This document shows positions 43,127-52,278 of a stretch of DNA of 64,000 bases, piece after piece (position 1 is the stretch's first letter; every line of letters starts with the position of its first letter). The DNA lies in NCBI RefSeq assembly GCF_036961565.1, contig NZ_JBAMDD010000014.1:47031-111030 (forward strand), given 5' to 3'. The stretch is from Chitinimonas sp036961565 (lineage in GTDB: Bacteria; Pseudomonadota; Gammaproteobacteria; Burkholderiales; Chitinimonadaceae). The translations under genes and the position numbers were made by a program. The notes under the pieces were generated by a model that worked only from the letters and a program-made list of their open reading frames with translations, searched no databases and had not been told where the DNA came from.

Positions 43127-44023
43127 ATGCTTTGGCGTGTTCTCCTGATTGCTCTGCTATGCCTTAATGCCATGAATGCGATGGCCGCCCCCCTGCGCCT
43201 GGTCTACCCGCCAGGGCAGACGCCAGGTGACAAGCGCTATGAGTACTATTGGGAGCTGCTGGCCGCTGTTTTGGCGACCAATGCGGGCAAGTATGGCCCT
43301 TATGTGATTACCAGTTCGCCCGAGAGCATGAATGCCTCGCGGGCCGCCCGCGAGGTGGCGACGCCCGATGGTCTGGTCAACATCATTGTCCGTACCACCT
43401 CGCCCGAGTTGGAGAGCCAGCTCAGGCCCATACGCATACCGCTGGACAAGGGGTTGACCGGCTATCGTTTGTTCCTGATACGCAGCGATAGCCAGGCGCG
43501 TGTGGCGGGGGTACGCAACCTGAATGATCTGGCGCGCTTAGGCATAGGGCAGGACCGTACTTGGGTGGATGTGCGGATACTGCGCGCAGCCGGCCTGCAG
43601 GTGGTGGAGGGGGAGGGTTATGCGGGTTTGTTCCGCATGCTCGATGTAGGCCGCTTTGATCTGTTCTCTCGCGGGGTAAACGAGATTGCCGATGAGCTGG
43701 CGGTGCAGCGTAAAGCCTTGCCCAACCTGGCGATAGAGCGGGAATTGATGCTGTATTACCCGCTACCGCGTTACTTCTTTGTGCCCCGCACGCCAGCGGG
43801 AGAGAAAGTGGCAAGGCGCATAGAACATGGCCTGGAGCGTTTGATACGGAGTGGCCAGTTCGAGCGCCGCTACCAGGACTACAAGCGCCTGGTGCTGCGC
43901 GATCTGTCTTTGCATGGGCGGCGGGTAATACGCATACCCAACCCCACTTTGTCGCCGGAGACACCATTGGGCGTGGCGGGGTGGTGGGACGATCTGGCGG
44001 TGGAGCTGCGGGAGCGACCGTAA
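43127..44023 (+). CDS. Periplasmic solute-binding-like protein
   Basis: A 298-residue protein with a hydrophobic signal peptide (LLIALLCLNAMNAMAA) and a fold resembling family-3 solute-binding proteins without the usual signature. Blocks RLVYPPGQTPGDKRYEYYWELLAAVLA and GRFDLFSRGVNEIADEL resemble proteins often found alone or beside sensors. No permease genes adjoin it. ATG 43127 is used because it begins the signal peptide; a GTG at 43103 is in frame. Function unknown. Confidence 0.7.
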   Translation: MLWRVLLIALLCLNAMNAMAAPLRLVYPPGQTPGDKRYEYYWELLAAVLATNAGKYGPYVITSSPESMNASRAAREVATPDGLVNIIVRTTSPELESQLRPIRIPLDKGLTGYRLFLIRSDSQARVAGVRNLNDLARLGIGQDRTWVDVRILRAAGLQVVEGEGYAGLFRMLDVGRFDLFSRGVNEIADELAVQRKALPNLAIERELMLYYPLPRYFFVPRTPAGEKVARRIEHGLERLIRSGQFERRYQDYKRLVLRDLSLHGRRVIRIPNPTLSPETPLGVAGWWDDLAVELRERP

Positions 44024-44038
44024 TCCGGGCTGTTTCGC

Positions 44039-44968
44039 TTATTGCGGGCACACCGCCTGGGCCAGCTTGGTCTGGATATCGTCTGCGCTTTGCGCCAACG
44101 CGGCGACAAAGCGGGGCAGCAGCGGGGTGGCCGGCCTGTGCTCGGGCAGGACCAAGCCTAGCCGGTAGGGAATGGAGATGCTGAAGCGGCGCAATTGCAG
44201 GCGTTCGCTGGCAAAGGCCAGGGCGGTGAGGGGGTTGATGATGGAGAGGCCTATGCCTTCGCTCACCATGGCGCAGATGGCGACGGCGCTGTGGGTTTCC
44301 ACCCTTTGCTGGCGGGCGATGCCCTGGTCTGAAAAAACCTGGTCCAGCAATACGCGGTAGGGGTCTTGGGCCGACAGACTGATATAGGCCTGCCCAGCGA
44401 AGTCGGCCGGTGTCAGGACAGGCTTGTGCTGCAATGGATGGCCGGCGGGCAGGACGCAGACCTCATCAGCCACCAGCAAGGGCTGGGCATGTGTGCCTGG
44501 CGGGGTGTCGTGGTGCTCGGTCAGTCCCAGGTCGAAGCGCTGGCCGCTGAGCCAGGCTTCCAGCAAAGGCGACTCTTGCGGGGTGATGGAGAGCTGCACG
44601 CCGGGATGCGATGCCAGAAACCGGGCGCAGGCGGCAGGTAGCAGGGCATGGGTGAGTGCCGGCAGGCTCAATATGCTGAGCTGGCCTTGCTCGCCCCGGC
44701 CCAGTTGCCGGGCCGTGCTGATGACCTGATCCAGACCCTGGTAACTGCGCTGTATCTCGGCATACAAGGCCAGTGCCTGGGCTGTGGCTTGCAGGCGGCC
44801 TTTGCTGCGGCTGAACAGGGCATAGCCCAGGATGTCTTCCAGCCTGGCCAGCTCGCGGCTGAGCGTGGGCTGGGAGCTGTGCATGAGCCGTGCCGCCTCG
44901 GTCACGTTACCGGTGCTCATGACGGTGCGGAAAATCTCGATCAGCCGGTGGGAGATAGGCTCAGGCAT
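44039..44968 (-). CDS. lysR: LysR-family regulator of lysA
   Basis: A 309-residue LysR-type regulator: N-terminal winged helix (about 8-65, TGNVTEAARLMHSSQPTLSRELARLEDILGYALF) and an effector domain (about 90-300). It is transcribed divergently from lysA with a 91-base shared upstream region, the arrangement known for the E. coli lysine-responsive LysR, so I assign it as the lysA regulator by context and motif. ATG 44968 begins the conserved domain; a TTG at 44992 is in frame. Confidence 0.88.
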   Translation of the reverse strand: MPEPISHRLIEIFRTVMSTGNVTEAARLMHSSQPTLSRELARLEDILGYALFSRSKGRLQATAQALALYAEIQRSYQGLDQVISTARQLGRGEQGQLSILSLPALTHALLPAACARFLASHPGVQLSITPQESPLLEAWLSGQRFDLGLTEHHDTPPGTHAQPLLVADEVCVLPAGHPLQHKPVLTPADFAGQAYISLSAQDPYRVLLDQVFSDQGIARQQRVETHSAVAICAMVSEGIGLSIINPLTALAFASERLQLRRFSISIPYRLGLVLPEHRPATPLLPRFVAALAQSADDIQTKLAQAVCPQ

Positions 44969-45059
44969 ATCCAGGGTGAATGATTGCGGCAAAAATGTGC
45001 ATTGGACGGCATGCTAGCGCGAGCGCACCATGGCAGCAATCCCTTACCGGTAACCTGCC

Positions 45060-46298
45060 ATGCCCTCTTTGCCTGCCCAGCGCCTTGCCGCACTAGCCCA
45101 AACCTATGGCGCCCCTTTGTGGGTTTACGACGCAGCCCTGATACGCCAGCGCATTGCTGAACTGAAGTGCTTTGATGTGGTGCGCTTTGCCCAGAAGGCC
45201 TGCTCCAACACGCATATCCTGCGGCTGATGCGCGAGCAGGGTGTGCAAGTGGATGCGGTATCGCGCGGCGAGATATTGCGGGCGCTGGCAGCGGGCTACA
45301 GTACCGGTGGCGATACCCCTGGCGTGGTGTTTACCGCCGATCTGCTGGATAGGGCGACCCTGGCCACGGTGGTGGAGCATGGCGTGACGGTAAATGCAGG
45401 TTCCATCGACATGCTGCACCAACTGGGCGCCGCCTCGCCGGGACACAAGGTCTGGCTGCGCATCAATCCTGGCTTTGGCCATGGCCACAGCAATAAGACC
45501 AATACCGGCGGCGAGCAGAGCAAGCATGGTATCTGGCATACCGAGCTGCTGACGGCGCTGGCAGCGGTGCGCAGCAATGGCCTGCAACTGGTGGGCTTGC
45601 ACATGCATATTGGCTCGGGCGTGGATTATGCCCACCTGAGCGAGGTGTGCGGGGCCATGGTGGGGCTGGTGCGGCAAACCCAGGCAGCTGGGTATGATCT
45701 GCATGCCATCTCTACCGGTGGTGGTCTGTCGATTCCGTATCAGGATGGCGAGCCCAGGGTGGATACCGGGCATTACTTTGGCCTGTGGGATGCTGCCCGG
45801 CGCGAGGCCGAACGCATCCTGGGCCATGGTTTGGTATTGGAGATCGAGCCTGGCCGTTATCTGGTGGCGGAGTCGGGTTGCCTGCTGACCGAGGTGCGCG
45901 CCACCAAGCAGGCGGGGGCCAACCATTTTGTGCTGGTGGATGCGGGCTTTAACGAATTGATGCGGCCGGCCATGTACGGCAGCTATCACGGCATGAGCGT
46001 CATCGCGGCAGATGCGGCTGAGCGCCCCCTGGGCGAGTGCGTGGTAGCCGGGCCGCTATGCGAATCGGGCGATGTGTTTACCCAGGGCGATGGTGGGGTG
46101 GTACTGCCACGCTTGCTGCCACGGGCCAGGGTGGGCGACCTGCTGGTCATACACGATACTGGTGCCTACGGCGCCAGCATGTCGTCCAACTACAACTCAC
46201 GGCCCCTGATTGCCGAGGTGCTGGTGGACGGCGATACCGACCGCCTGATACGGCGGCGGCAGACACTGGACGAATTGCTGGCGCTGGAAGCGGTGTAA
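45060..46298 (+). CDS. lysA: Diaminopimelate decarboxylase
   Basis: PLP enzyme converting meso-diaminopimelate to lysine. The 412-residue product has the PLP lysine in VRFAQKACSN (Lys46), GVQVDAVSRGEI, a GLHMHIGSGVDY segment, GGGLSIPYQ, the EPGRYLVAESG block and a late CESGDVFTQ. Divergent lysR supports the assignment over ornithine decarboxylase-like relatives. The fold-type III family length is normal. Confidence 0.95.
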   Translation: MPSLPAQRLAALAQTYGAPLWVYDAALIRQRIAELKCFDVVRFAQKACSNTHILRLMREQGVQVDAVSRGEILRALAAGYSTGGDTPGVVFTADLLDRATLATVVEHGVTVNAGSIDMLHQLGAASPGHKVWLRINPGFGHGHSNKTNTGGEQSKHGIWHTELLTALAAVRSNGLQLVGLHMHIGSGVDYAHLSEVCGAMVGLVRQTQAAGYDLHAISTGGGLSIPYQDGEPRVDTGHYFGLWDAARREAERILGHGLVLEIEPGRYLVAESGCLLTEVRATKQAGANHFVLVDAGFNELMRPAMYGSYHGMSVIAADAAERPLGECVVAGPLCESGDVFTQGDGGVVLPRLLPRARVGDLLVIHDTGAYGASMSSNYNSRPLIAEVLVDGDTDRLIRRRQTLDELLALEAV

Positions 46299-46534
46299 AC
46301 GGGCCAGCGGGCGGGCAGTAATAAGAGCCATACCTATTGAATCCACGGATGCTTGCAAGTAATACCAGGCGCCTCGAGCGCAGCGAGGTTCCCCGCCGGC
46401 GGGCGGGGGTAGGGGTGGGGATCAATCAGGGGAGAGCCGGTGCTTGAGATGCCGCGATGGTGAGCACCCGGGTTACCCGGGTGCCTGAGCCATACCTATT
46501 GAACCCAAGGGTGCTAGCAAGTAGCACTAGGCTC
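46299..46534. repeat. Two direct 46-bp repeats with a hairpin between
   Basis: DR1 (46325-46370) and DR2 (46487-46532) share GAGCCATACCTATTGAA and GCAAGTA in a 46-base frame with seven mismatches. Between them lies a perfect hairpin GCACCCGGG-TTA-CCCGGGTGC (46464-46484) and a GC-rich segment (46371-46430). DR2 abuts the stop codon of the following minus-strand gene (ends 46535). No gene is present. Confidence 0.75.
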
Positions 46535-47704
46535 TCAACCGCGATAGGCCGCCGCACTGCCCCAGATGGCTTCCATGTTCACATAGGCCGACAACTGCTT
46601 GGGATCGACCGTTTCCTTGATGGCGAACTGGTCTACCCCGGTATCACGGGCGACGGCCAGCCCCAGCTTGTGGCCGTCGGCACTCAGTATGCTCTTTACC
46701 TGCGGAGTGTTGACCTTGCCGCCGGCACGGGTCACGACACCGATTTCACCGTTGGCCAGGCGCACCAGCATGCCTGGGGGGAAGATGCCCAGGGTTTTGA
46801 TGAAGTGGGAGGCGATGGTCTGATCCAGCGATTTGCCGCGCTCCAGCAAAATGCCCTTGAGGGCAACGTTGGAGGCCACGGCGGGGCGGTAGGAGCGGGG
46901 AGTGACCCGGGCACAGAACAGGTCGGCCAGGGCCACGATGCGGGCGCCTTCGCTGACCTGGTCCTCCCATAGGCCGCCAGGGTAGCCGCTGCCGTCGATG
47001 GATTCATGATGTTGCTCCACCACGGCGAGCCAGATGGGATCGCTGACGCCGCCTTCTCGCAGCATGTCGGCCCCCATCATAGGGTGGCGTTCCAGCCTGC
47101 CCCGCTGTGCTGGGCTGAGCGGGGTGGTTTGTTCCTTGAGCTGATCCTGAAATTCGATCATGCCTATGTTCATGGTCAAGGCGCCGGCCACGATGGAGCG
47201 CATGGCGGGGGCGGGTTTCTCCAGCGAGCGGCAGACCAGGGCGGTGACGATGGCGACATTGACCATATGGCGTATGGCGTACTTGCCCTCCTGCCGGAGC
47301 AGTATCATGGCGATGGCCACATCGCCATCGGCATCGCAGGCGGCGACGATCTCGTCGGCCAGCTCACCTACCTTGTCGCTGAGCCATTTGCCCTGAATGC
47401 TGCGATCCAGCTGTGCCACCATGGCGTCGAGCTTGCGGCGGGCTGCCATGAGCGTACCTACGGTGGAGGGCGGCTTGTTCGACTGCTGTACCTGGCGCAT
47501 TTTGGCGGCGCGCCATTCCTCGCGGCTTTTGAGCAGTTCTTCGCGGTCGGCGAACAGGCCCATGGCGATCAGGCGGTTCAGCAGACTTTCGTTGCTGATG
47601 ATCTTGCCCTTGGGGATCAGCAACTTGCCTGATTCCTCATACATATTCCATAGCGTTCGGTCGCCAGCGACGAGGTCGTTGGAGGTTACCCGCTCGAATT
47701 CCAT
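46535..47704 (-). CDS. HD-GYP family protein with degenerate HD
   Basis: A 389-residue protein whose C-terminal half is an HD-GYP c-di-GMP phosphodiesterase domain (about 140-300). The HD pair is replaced by Met178-Asn179 (ALTMNIGMI where LLHDIGK is usual), while the first His146 region and HHE (232-234) with the GYP motif (240-242 in DGSGYP) remain. Metal binding is therefore probably impaired. The N-terminus (1-135) is helical and unclassified. Start ATG 47704 has AGGG upstream; the frame is open 12 codons further. Confidence 0.88.
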   Translation of the reverse strand: MEFERVTSNDLVAGDRTLWNMYEESGKLLIPKGKIISNESLLNRLIAMGLFADREELLKSREEWRAAKMRQVQQSNKPPSTVGTLMAARRKLDAMVAQLDRSIQGKWLSDKVGELADEIVAACDADGDVAIAMILLRQEGKYAIRHMVNVAIVTALVCRSLEKPAPAMRSIVAGALTMNIGMIEFQDQLKEQTTPLSPAQRGRLERHPMMGADMLREGGVSDPIWLAVVEQHHESIDGSGYPGGLWEDQVSEGARIVALADLFCARVTPRSYRPAVASNVALKGILLERGKSLDQTIASHFIKTLGIFPPGMLVRLANGEIGVVTRAGGKVNTPQVKSILSADGHKLGLAVARDTGVDQFAIKETVDPKQLSAYVNMEAIWGSAAAYRG

Positions 47705-47784
47705 CGATGATCCCTGTTTTATTTGACCTGCCTCAACCAATCATAGGCCGGGCGAGTGGCTGCCTGCCGGTAGAATATCGGCCT

Positions 47785-50259
47785 ATGCAGCAAGATAACC
47801 AGTCTGAATTCTGTTTTCACTGTGGCGAACCCGTGGCCGAGGCCGACCGGTTGCCGCCACGCTACCCTGTGACGTATGGGCAGCTCCAGCGTACAACCTG
47901 TTGCACAGGCTGCCAGGCGGTGGCGCAGACCATATTGCAAAGCGGCCTGGCCAGCTATTACGAGCAGCGTGAGAAGCCAGCCGACAGGGCCGCGCCCCTG
48001 CCCGACGAGCTGCTGGCGCAGCTGCGGCTATACGATAGCCCTGAGCTGCAGGCCAGCTTTGTGAAGCTTGAACCGGGCGACAGGCGCGAGGCGGCGCTGA
48101 TACTGGAGGGCATAAGCTGCGCCGCCTGCATCTGGCTGAATGAGCGGCATCTGCTGAGCCTGCCTGGGGTGCTGGAGGCCAGTGTCAACTACACCACCCA
48201 TCGTGCTCGTGTTTGCTGGGATAACAGCCGGGTGCAGCTGTCGCAGATATTGCTGGCGGTGGCAGATATCGGTTACCGCGCCCATCCCTATGACCCTGGC
48301 CGGCAGGAGGCACTGCGGCAGAAGGAGCGCAAGGGGGCGATAGCCAGGCTGTGGATAGCCGGGCTGTCGATGATGCAGGTGATGATGTATGCCGTGCCGG
48401 TCTATCTGGCGGAGCCGGGTGAGATAGGCCCGACCTGGCTGAACCTGATGCAGTGGGCCAGCCTGCTGCTGACCCTGCCGGTGGTGCTATATGCCTGCCA
48501 GGCGTTTCACCAGGGTGCCTGGCGCGATCTGAAGCGTGGCCGGCTGGGTATGGATGCGCCGGTGGTGCTGGGGGTCTGGGCGGCCTTTATCGCCAGTTGC
48601 TGGGCCACGGTCACGCGGCAGGGCGAGGTCTATTTCGATTCGGTGTCCATGTTTGTCTTCCTGCTGCTGGGTGGCCGCTTTCTGGAGGGCATGGCCCGGC
48701 GCAAGGCGGGGGAGGCAGCGGAATCGTTGATCAAGCTATTGCCGGCATTTGCCCATAGGTTGGCCGGCTGGCCGGCAGGGCGCGATGTGGAAGCGGTGCC
48801 GGTGGCCCGGCTGGCGGTAGGCGATGTGTTGTTGGTGAAGCCCGGCGAGCGCTACCCGGCTGATGCACAGGTACTGGAGGGCGAGGGCGAGGCGGACGAG
48901 GCCTTGCTGACCGGCGAGGCGAGGGCGGTGCCCAAGCAACCAGGCGCAATGGTTATCGGCGGCGCGGTGAATGGCGGTACGCCGCTGGTGGTGCGGGTGG
49001 AGCGCATAGGACAGGAGACGCAGCTGGCAGGGATAGTCCGGCTGCTGGACCGCGCGTTGGCCGAGAAGCCGCAGCTGGCCTTGCTGGCCGACCGGGTGGC
49101 GGGCTGGTTTGTGGCGGCGCTACTGTTGGTGGCGGCGGCTGGTTGGTTCTGGTGGCATGTGCATGACCCCTTGCATGCGCTGCCCATTACCGTGGCCGTG
49201 CTGGTGATTTCCTGCCCCTGTGCGCTTTCGCTGGCCACCCCGGCGGCATTGACGGCGGCCACCGGGCGGCTGGCGCAGGCAGGCTTGCTGGTTACGCGCG
49301 GGCATGCACTGGAGACCTTGGCCAGTGCGACTGATGTGGTATTCGACAAGACCGGCACCCTGACCCATGGCCGGCCGACGTTGCAGGCGGTGAAGTTGTT
49401 GGTGGCCGATCCTAGTGCGTCCAACGAGTCAGCTTTGCGGGCCCTGGCTGCGTTGCTGGAGGCCGCTTCGGAGCACCCTATAGCGCATGCCTTGCGTGAG
49501 GGCATCGATACCACGGGGTTGGTGGCCAGCGATTACACCAACTACCCCGGTGGTGGCGTGGAAGCCAGCATGGGCGGCCAGCGCTATCGCCTGGGGCGTG
49601 CCGACTTTGTGGCGACCTTTTGCAGCGCGCCACTGCCCGAGGAGGCGCAGGACTGGCGCCACAAGGATACTGTGGTCTGGCTGGCAAGCACCACGCAGTG
49701 GCTGGCAGGCTTTGCTATGGGTGATGCCATACGGCCGGAGGCTGCGGCCTTGCTGGCGCAGTGCGAGGGGCTGACCACCCATGTGCTCAGTGGCGACGCA
49801 CTGGGGCCGACGCAAGCCGTGGCGCAGACACTGGGGATAGCGCAGTTGAAGGCGGCGGCACTGCCTGCCGACAAGCTGGCCTATGTGCAGGCACTACAGG
49901 CGCAAGGCCGGCGGGTGATCATGGTGGGCGATGGTGTAAATGATGCGCCGGTGCTGGCTGCCGCCAATGTTTCGGTGGCGGTGGGCGGCGGCGCCGAGGC
50001 TGCGCAGGCGGCCGGTGACCTGGTGCTGGTAGGCAAGTTGACGGCCTTGGGCGAGGGCCTGCGGGTGGCCAGGCAGACCCGCCGCATCATCCGCCAGAAC
50101 CTGGCCTGGGCGCTGGGTTATAACCTGGTGGCGCTGCCCTTTGCTTTGGCGGGCATGGTAACGCCGTGGCTGGCTAGCCTGGGTATGGCGGGAAGCTCGC
50201 TGCTGGTGGTGTGCAATGCGCTGAGGCTGGCGGCCAAGGGCAAGGCGGGGGGACAATAG
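47785..50259 (+). CDS. ccoI: Cu-translocating P-type ATPase CcoI/FixI
   Basis: A P1B-type ATPase needed to supply copper for cbb3-type oxidase assembly. The 824-residue protein has a cysteine-rich N-terminus (FCFHCGEP, TTCCTGCQAV), a heavy-metal-binding domain (GISCAACIWLNE, Cys112 and Cys115), the membrane CPC motif, and the catalytic DKTGTLTHGRP and MVGDGVNDAP. The HCGEP start and CcoS as next gene distinguish CcoI from CopA. ATG 47785 lacks an obvious ribosome-binding site. The ccoNOP subunits are not in the window. Confidence 0.94.
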   Translation: MQQDNQSEFCFHCGEPVAEADRLPPRYPVTYGQLQRTTCCTGCQAVAQTILQSGLASYYEQREKPADRAAPLPDELLAQLRLYDSPELQASFVKLEPGDRREAALILEGISCAACIWLNERHLLSLPGVLEASVNYTTHRARVCWDNSRVQLSQILLAVADIGYRAHPYDPGRQEALRQKERKGAIARLWIAGLSMMQVMMYAVPVYLAEPGEIGPTWLNLMQWASLLLTLPVVLYACQAFHQGAWRDLKRGRLGMDAPVVLGVWAAFIASCWATVTRQGEVYFDSVSMFVFLLLGGRFLEGMARRKAGEAAESLIKLLPAFAHRLAGWPAGRDVEAVPVARLAVGDVLLVKPGERYPADAQVLEGEGEADEALLTGEARAVPKQPGAMVIGGAVNGGTPLVVRVERIGQETQLAGIVRLLDRALAEKPQLALLADRVAGWFVAALLLVAAAGWFWWHVHDPLHALPITVAVLVISCPCALSLATPAALTAATGRLAQAGLLVTRGHALETLASATDVVFDKTGTLTHGRPTLQAVKLLVADPSASNESALRALAALLEAASEHPIAHALREGIDTTGLVASDYTNYPGGGVEASMGGQRYRLGRADFVATFCSAPLPEEAQDWRHKDTVVWLASTTQWLAGFAMGDAIRPEAAALLAQCEGLTTHVLSGDALGPTQAVAQTLGIAQLKAAALPADKLAYVQALQAQGRRVIMVGDGVNDAPVLAAANVSVAVGGGAEAAQAAGDLVLVGKLTALGEGLRVARQTRRIIRQNLAWALGYNLVALPFALAGMVTPWLASLGMAGSSLLVVCNALRLAAKGKAGGQ

Positions 50260-50262
50260 GGC

Positions 50263-50442
50263 ATGGATAGCCTTTATCTACTTATCCCGCTCTCGGTATT
50301 GGTGGCGGCTGGCGGCGGCCTGTTGTTCTGGTGGGCCAGCCGTTCGGGCCAGTTCGACGACCTGGAAGGGCCGGGCCATCGCATCCTGCATGATGACGAC
50401 AAGCCACCCTCTGCCGACAAGGATGGCGACGCCATCGACTAG
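50263..50442 (+). CDS. ccoS: cbb3-type oxidase assembly protein CcoS
   Basis: A 59-residue single-pass membrane protein starting MDSLYLLIPLSVLVAAGG with a transmembrane helix at about 4-25, WWASRSGQFDDLEGPGHRIL and an acidic C-terminus ending KDGDAID. This matches CcoS in size and the typical DDLEGPGHRIL sequence. It starts three bases after the ccoI stop, as in other ccoGHIS operons, so they are co-transcribed. Confidence 0.93.
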   Translation: MDSLYLLIPLSVLVAAGGGLLFWWASRSGQFDDLEGPGHRILHDDDKPPSADKDGDAID

Positions 50443-50471
50443 CTGGGCAGGCTTGGCTGCGCTGACTTCTG

Positions 50472-50492
50472 GCGCCAGGGTTGCCCTGGCGC
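50472..50492. repeat. Hairpin after ccoS
   Basis: Perfect stem GCGCCAGGG-TTG-CCCTGGCGC, 29 bases past ccoS and before the convergent DUF3149 gene. No T tract, so termination is uncertain. Confidence 0.5.
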
Positions 50493-50530
50493 AGACCGTC
50501 AGTACTTACCACTTGCGCTTATGATGGCGC

Positions 50531-50692
50531 TTAGTTTCGCCCTTGCTTGGCTGCCTGGGCGGCTTCTTCTTCGCGCACATGTTTGCGGACAAACCAAGCG
50601 ATATAGCTACCCATGACGATGATGGCCGTGATGACTGCCACGCTCATGATGCCGACGTCGCTCGACAGTAGGTCTTTGATGGCATTGCTCAT
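50531..50692 (-). CDS. DUF3149 small membrane protein
   Basis: A 53-residue protein, MSNAIKDLLSSDVGIMSVAV then one transmembrane helix (VITAIIVMGSYIAWFV) and a charged tail. It matches the DUF3149 family of small betaproteobacterial membrane proteins; the function is unknown. The chosen ATG 50692 has GGAG about nine bases upstream; the frame runs 18 codons further without a start of its own. Confidence 0.8.
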   Translation of the reverse strand: MSNAIKDLLSSDVGIMSVAVITAIIVMGSYIAWFVRKHVREEEAAQAAKQGRN

Positions 50693-50778
50693 GGTGCAGC
50701 TCTCCAGGGGGCGTGATGACACCCCTATTAGGCGCTGCCACAGCAATTGACGCTTTGACCTAACTCAAGCTTGCACGG

Positions 50779-50808
50779 TTTAGAGCCTGTTCAAAGTCTT
50801 TTCGCCGT
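50779..50808 (+). repeat. Partial copy of the palindrome found after rhlE
   Basis: AGAGCCTGTTCAAAGTCTTT then TCGCCGTGC resembles the left arm at 29272-29302 (AGAGCCTGTTCACGATCTTT). It overlaps the last codons of the MocR-type gene; no matching right arm is visible. Confidence 0.5.
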
Positions 50809-52225
50809 GCTGTTCTGCCTGCATGGCATGTGCCAGCCGGCCGATGATGCGTATGCCTTCCTCGATCTGGCAGCTGAGCGGGTAGCCAGCGTTCAGCCGC
50901 AGGCAGTTGGCAAAACTGCTGCCCAGGCTGAACAGGGCGCCTGGGGCGAAGGTGTGACCGGTGGCAAGCACGCGGCGCTGCAGCTCGGCGGCATCGAGGT
51001 TATCGGGCAACTCCAGCCACAGCATGAAGCCCCCATCACCACAGGCCATGCGCGTACCACCCGGGAAGTGCTCGATGACCATTTTGCGATAGGCCTGCAT
51101 CTGGCTGGCCAGCCGGCTGCGCAGGCGCCGCATATGGGGTTCGAACTGCCCACCGGATAGCAGGGCTGCCATGGTGTGCTGGATAAGCGCAGGCACGGGC
51201 TCGCCATGTACCACCTGGCTGGCAGCCAGAGTTAGCCGGTGGCGGCCGGCGGCGATATAGCCTATGCCCAGACCGGGGCTGACCAGGGTGGAGAGTTCAC
51301 CGCAGTACAGCACGTTGTCGTGGCGATCGTAGGCTTTGATGGGCCTGGGCCGCTGTTCGCCGTGGTTGAGGTCACCAAAGGTATCGACTTCGATCAGCGG
51401 CATGGCATGACGTTGGGCCAGCTCGACCAGCCTGGCCTTTTCGCTCTCTGGCATGCGGCTGCCGGTGGGGCTGGGAAAGTTGGCGTTGATGATGCAGGCT
51501 GCGGGTTTGTTGTGTTGCAGGGCGTGGGCCAGTGCATCGACAGACAGGCCGTCGCAGGGGTGGGCCGGTATCTCGAGCGCGTGCAGTCCCAGGCCTTCCA
51601 GCATCTCCAGCACCCGCAGCGGGCCGGGTGTCTGTATGGCAACGAGGTCGCCCGGCCTGGTCAGCAGGCGCAGGCAGAGGTCGGTGGCCTCGGTATCGCC
51701 ATGGGTGACGATGATCTCGTCGGGTTGAAAGTTGCAACCGAGTATCAGTGAGCGCCGGGCAAGCTGTTCGCGCAGGCTGGGCTCGCCGCCATAGCTGGCA
51801 CGGTTGAGTATTTGCGGATCGCGCTGTAATTGCTGCACCAGCAGTTTCTTGACTTGCGCCAGGGGGAACAGCTCATCCGCAATGGCCGACATACCCAGCC
51901 AGGGGTGGGCGACCTCGTCGGTAAACTCGATCACCAGCTTGCGGTGCCCTTCGAGTTGTATGGCAGTGGGCAGCGCGGGTTCGGCGCATTGGCTGGGTGG
52001 GGCAAAGCGGCGGCTGTGCTGGCGCACGAAAAAGCCCAGGCGCGGGCGTGCTTCGATCAGGCCGGCGTCTTCCAGCAGATGCAGGGCATGGGTGACGGTG
52101 GCGGGGCTGACTGTGTGCAGGGTGCATAGTTGCCGTACCGAGGGCACGCGGCTGCCCGGTTGCAGTACACCGGCGTGGATGCGGTTGGCCAGGTCGTCAG
52201 CCAGGGTCTGGTAGCGTGTGGTCAT
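50780..52225 (-). CDS. MocR-type GntR regulator lacking the PLP lysine
   Basis: A 481-residue protein with an N-terminal GntR winged helix (about 3-68) and an aminotransferase-I-like domain (about 95-470). The domain order is that of MocR regulators, but the usual PLP lysine in S-K-T-L is Thr313 (LSTLVSPGL), the following Arg is Gly320, and the PLP-stacking aromatic of P-T-Y/F is lost (QTPGPLRVL, 198-206). The Asn of N-x-P-x-G (NFPSPTG) is kept. A catalytic or classical PLP-binding role is therefore unlikely; effector binding without PLP is possible. Candidate operators occur upstream. Confidence 0.88.
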   Translation of the reverse strand: MTTRYQTLADDLANRIHAGVLQPGSRVPSVRQLCTLHTVSPATVTHALHLLEDAGLIEARPRLGFFVRQHSRRFAPPSQCAEPALPTAIQLEGHRKLVIEFTDEVAHPWLGMSAIADELFPLAQVKKLLVQQLQRDPQILNRASYGGEPSLREQLARRSLILGCNFQPDEIIVTHGDTEATDLCLRLLTRPGDLVAIQTPGPLRVLEMLEGLGLHALEIPAHPCDGLSVDALAHALQHNKPAACIINANFPSPTGSRMPESEKARLVELAQRHAMPLIEVDTFGDLNHGEQRPRPIKAYDRHDNVLYCGELSTLVSPGLGIGYIAAGRHRLTLAASQVVHGEPVPALIQHTMAALLSGGQFEPHMRRLRSRLASQMQAYRKMVIEHFPGGTRMACGDGGFMLWLELPDNLDAAELQRRVLATGHTFAPGALFSLGSSFANCLRLNAGYPLSCQIEEGIRIIGRLAHAMQAEQHGEKTLNRL

Positions 52226-52278
52226 CGAGGTCTACATCATTGTGCCTGTCCGCATCATAGATTCTATGTGCGACTGGG

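Noticed and set aside
42940..43167. 75-residue plus-strand frame before the binding-protein gene
   Set aside because: Overlaps the start of the real gene in another frame, has no ribosome-binding site and no family.
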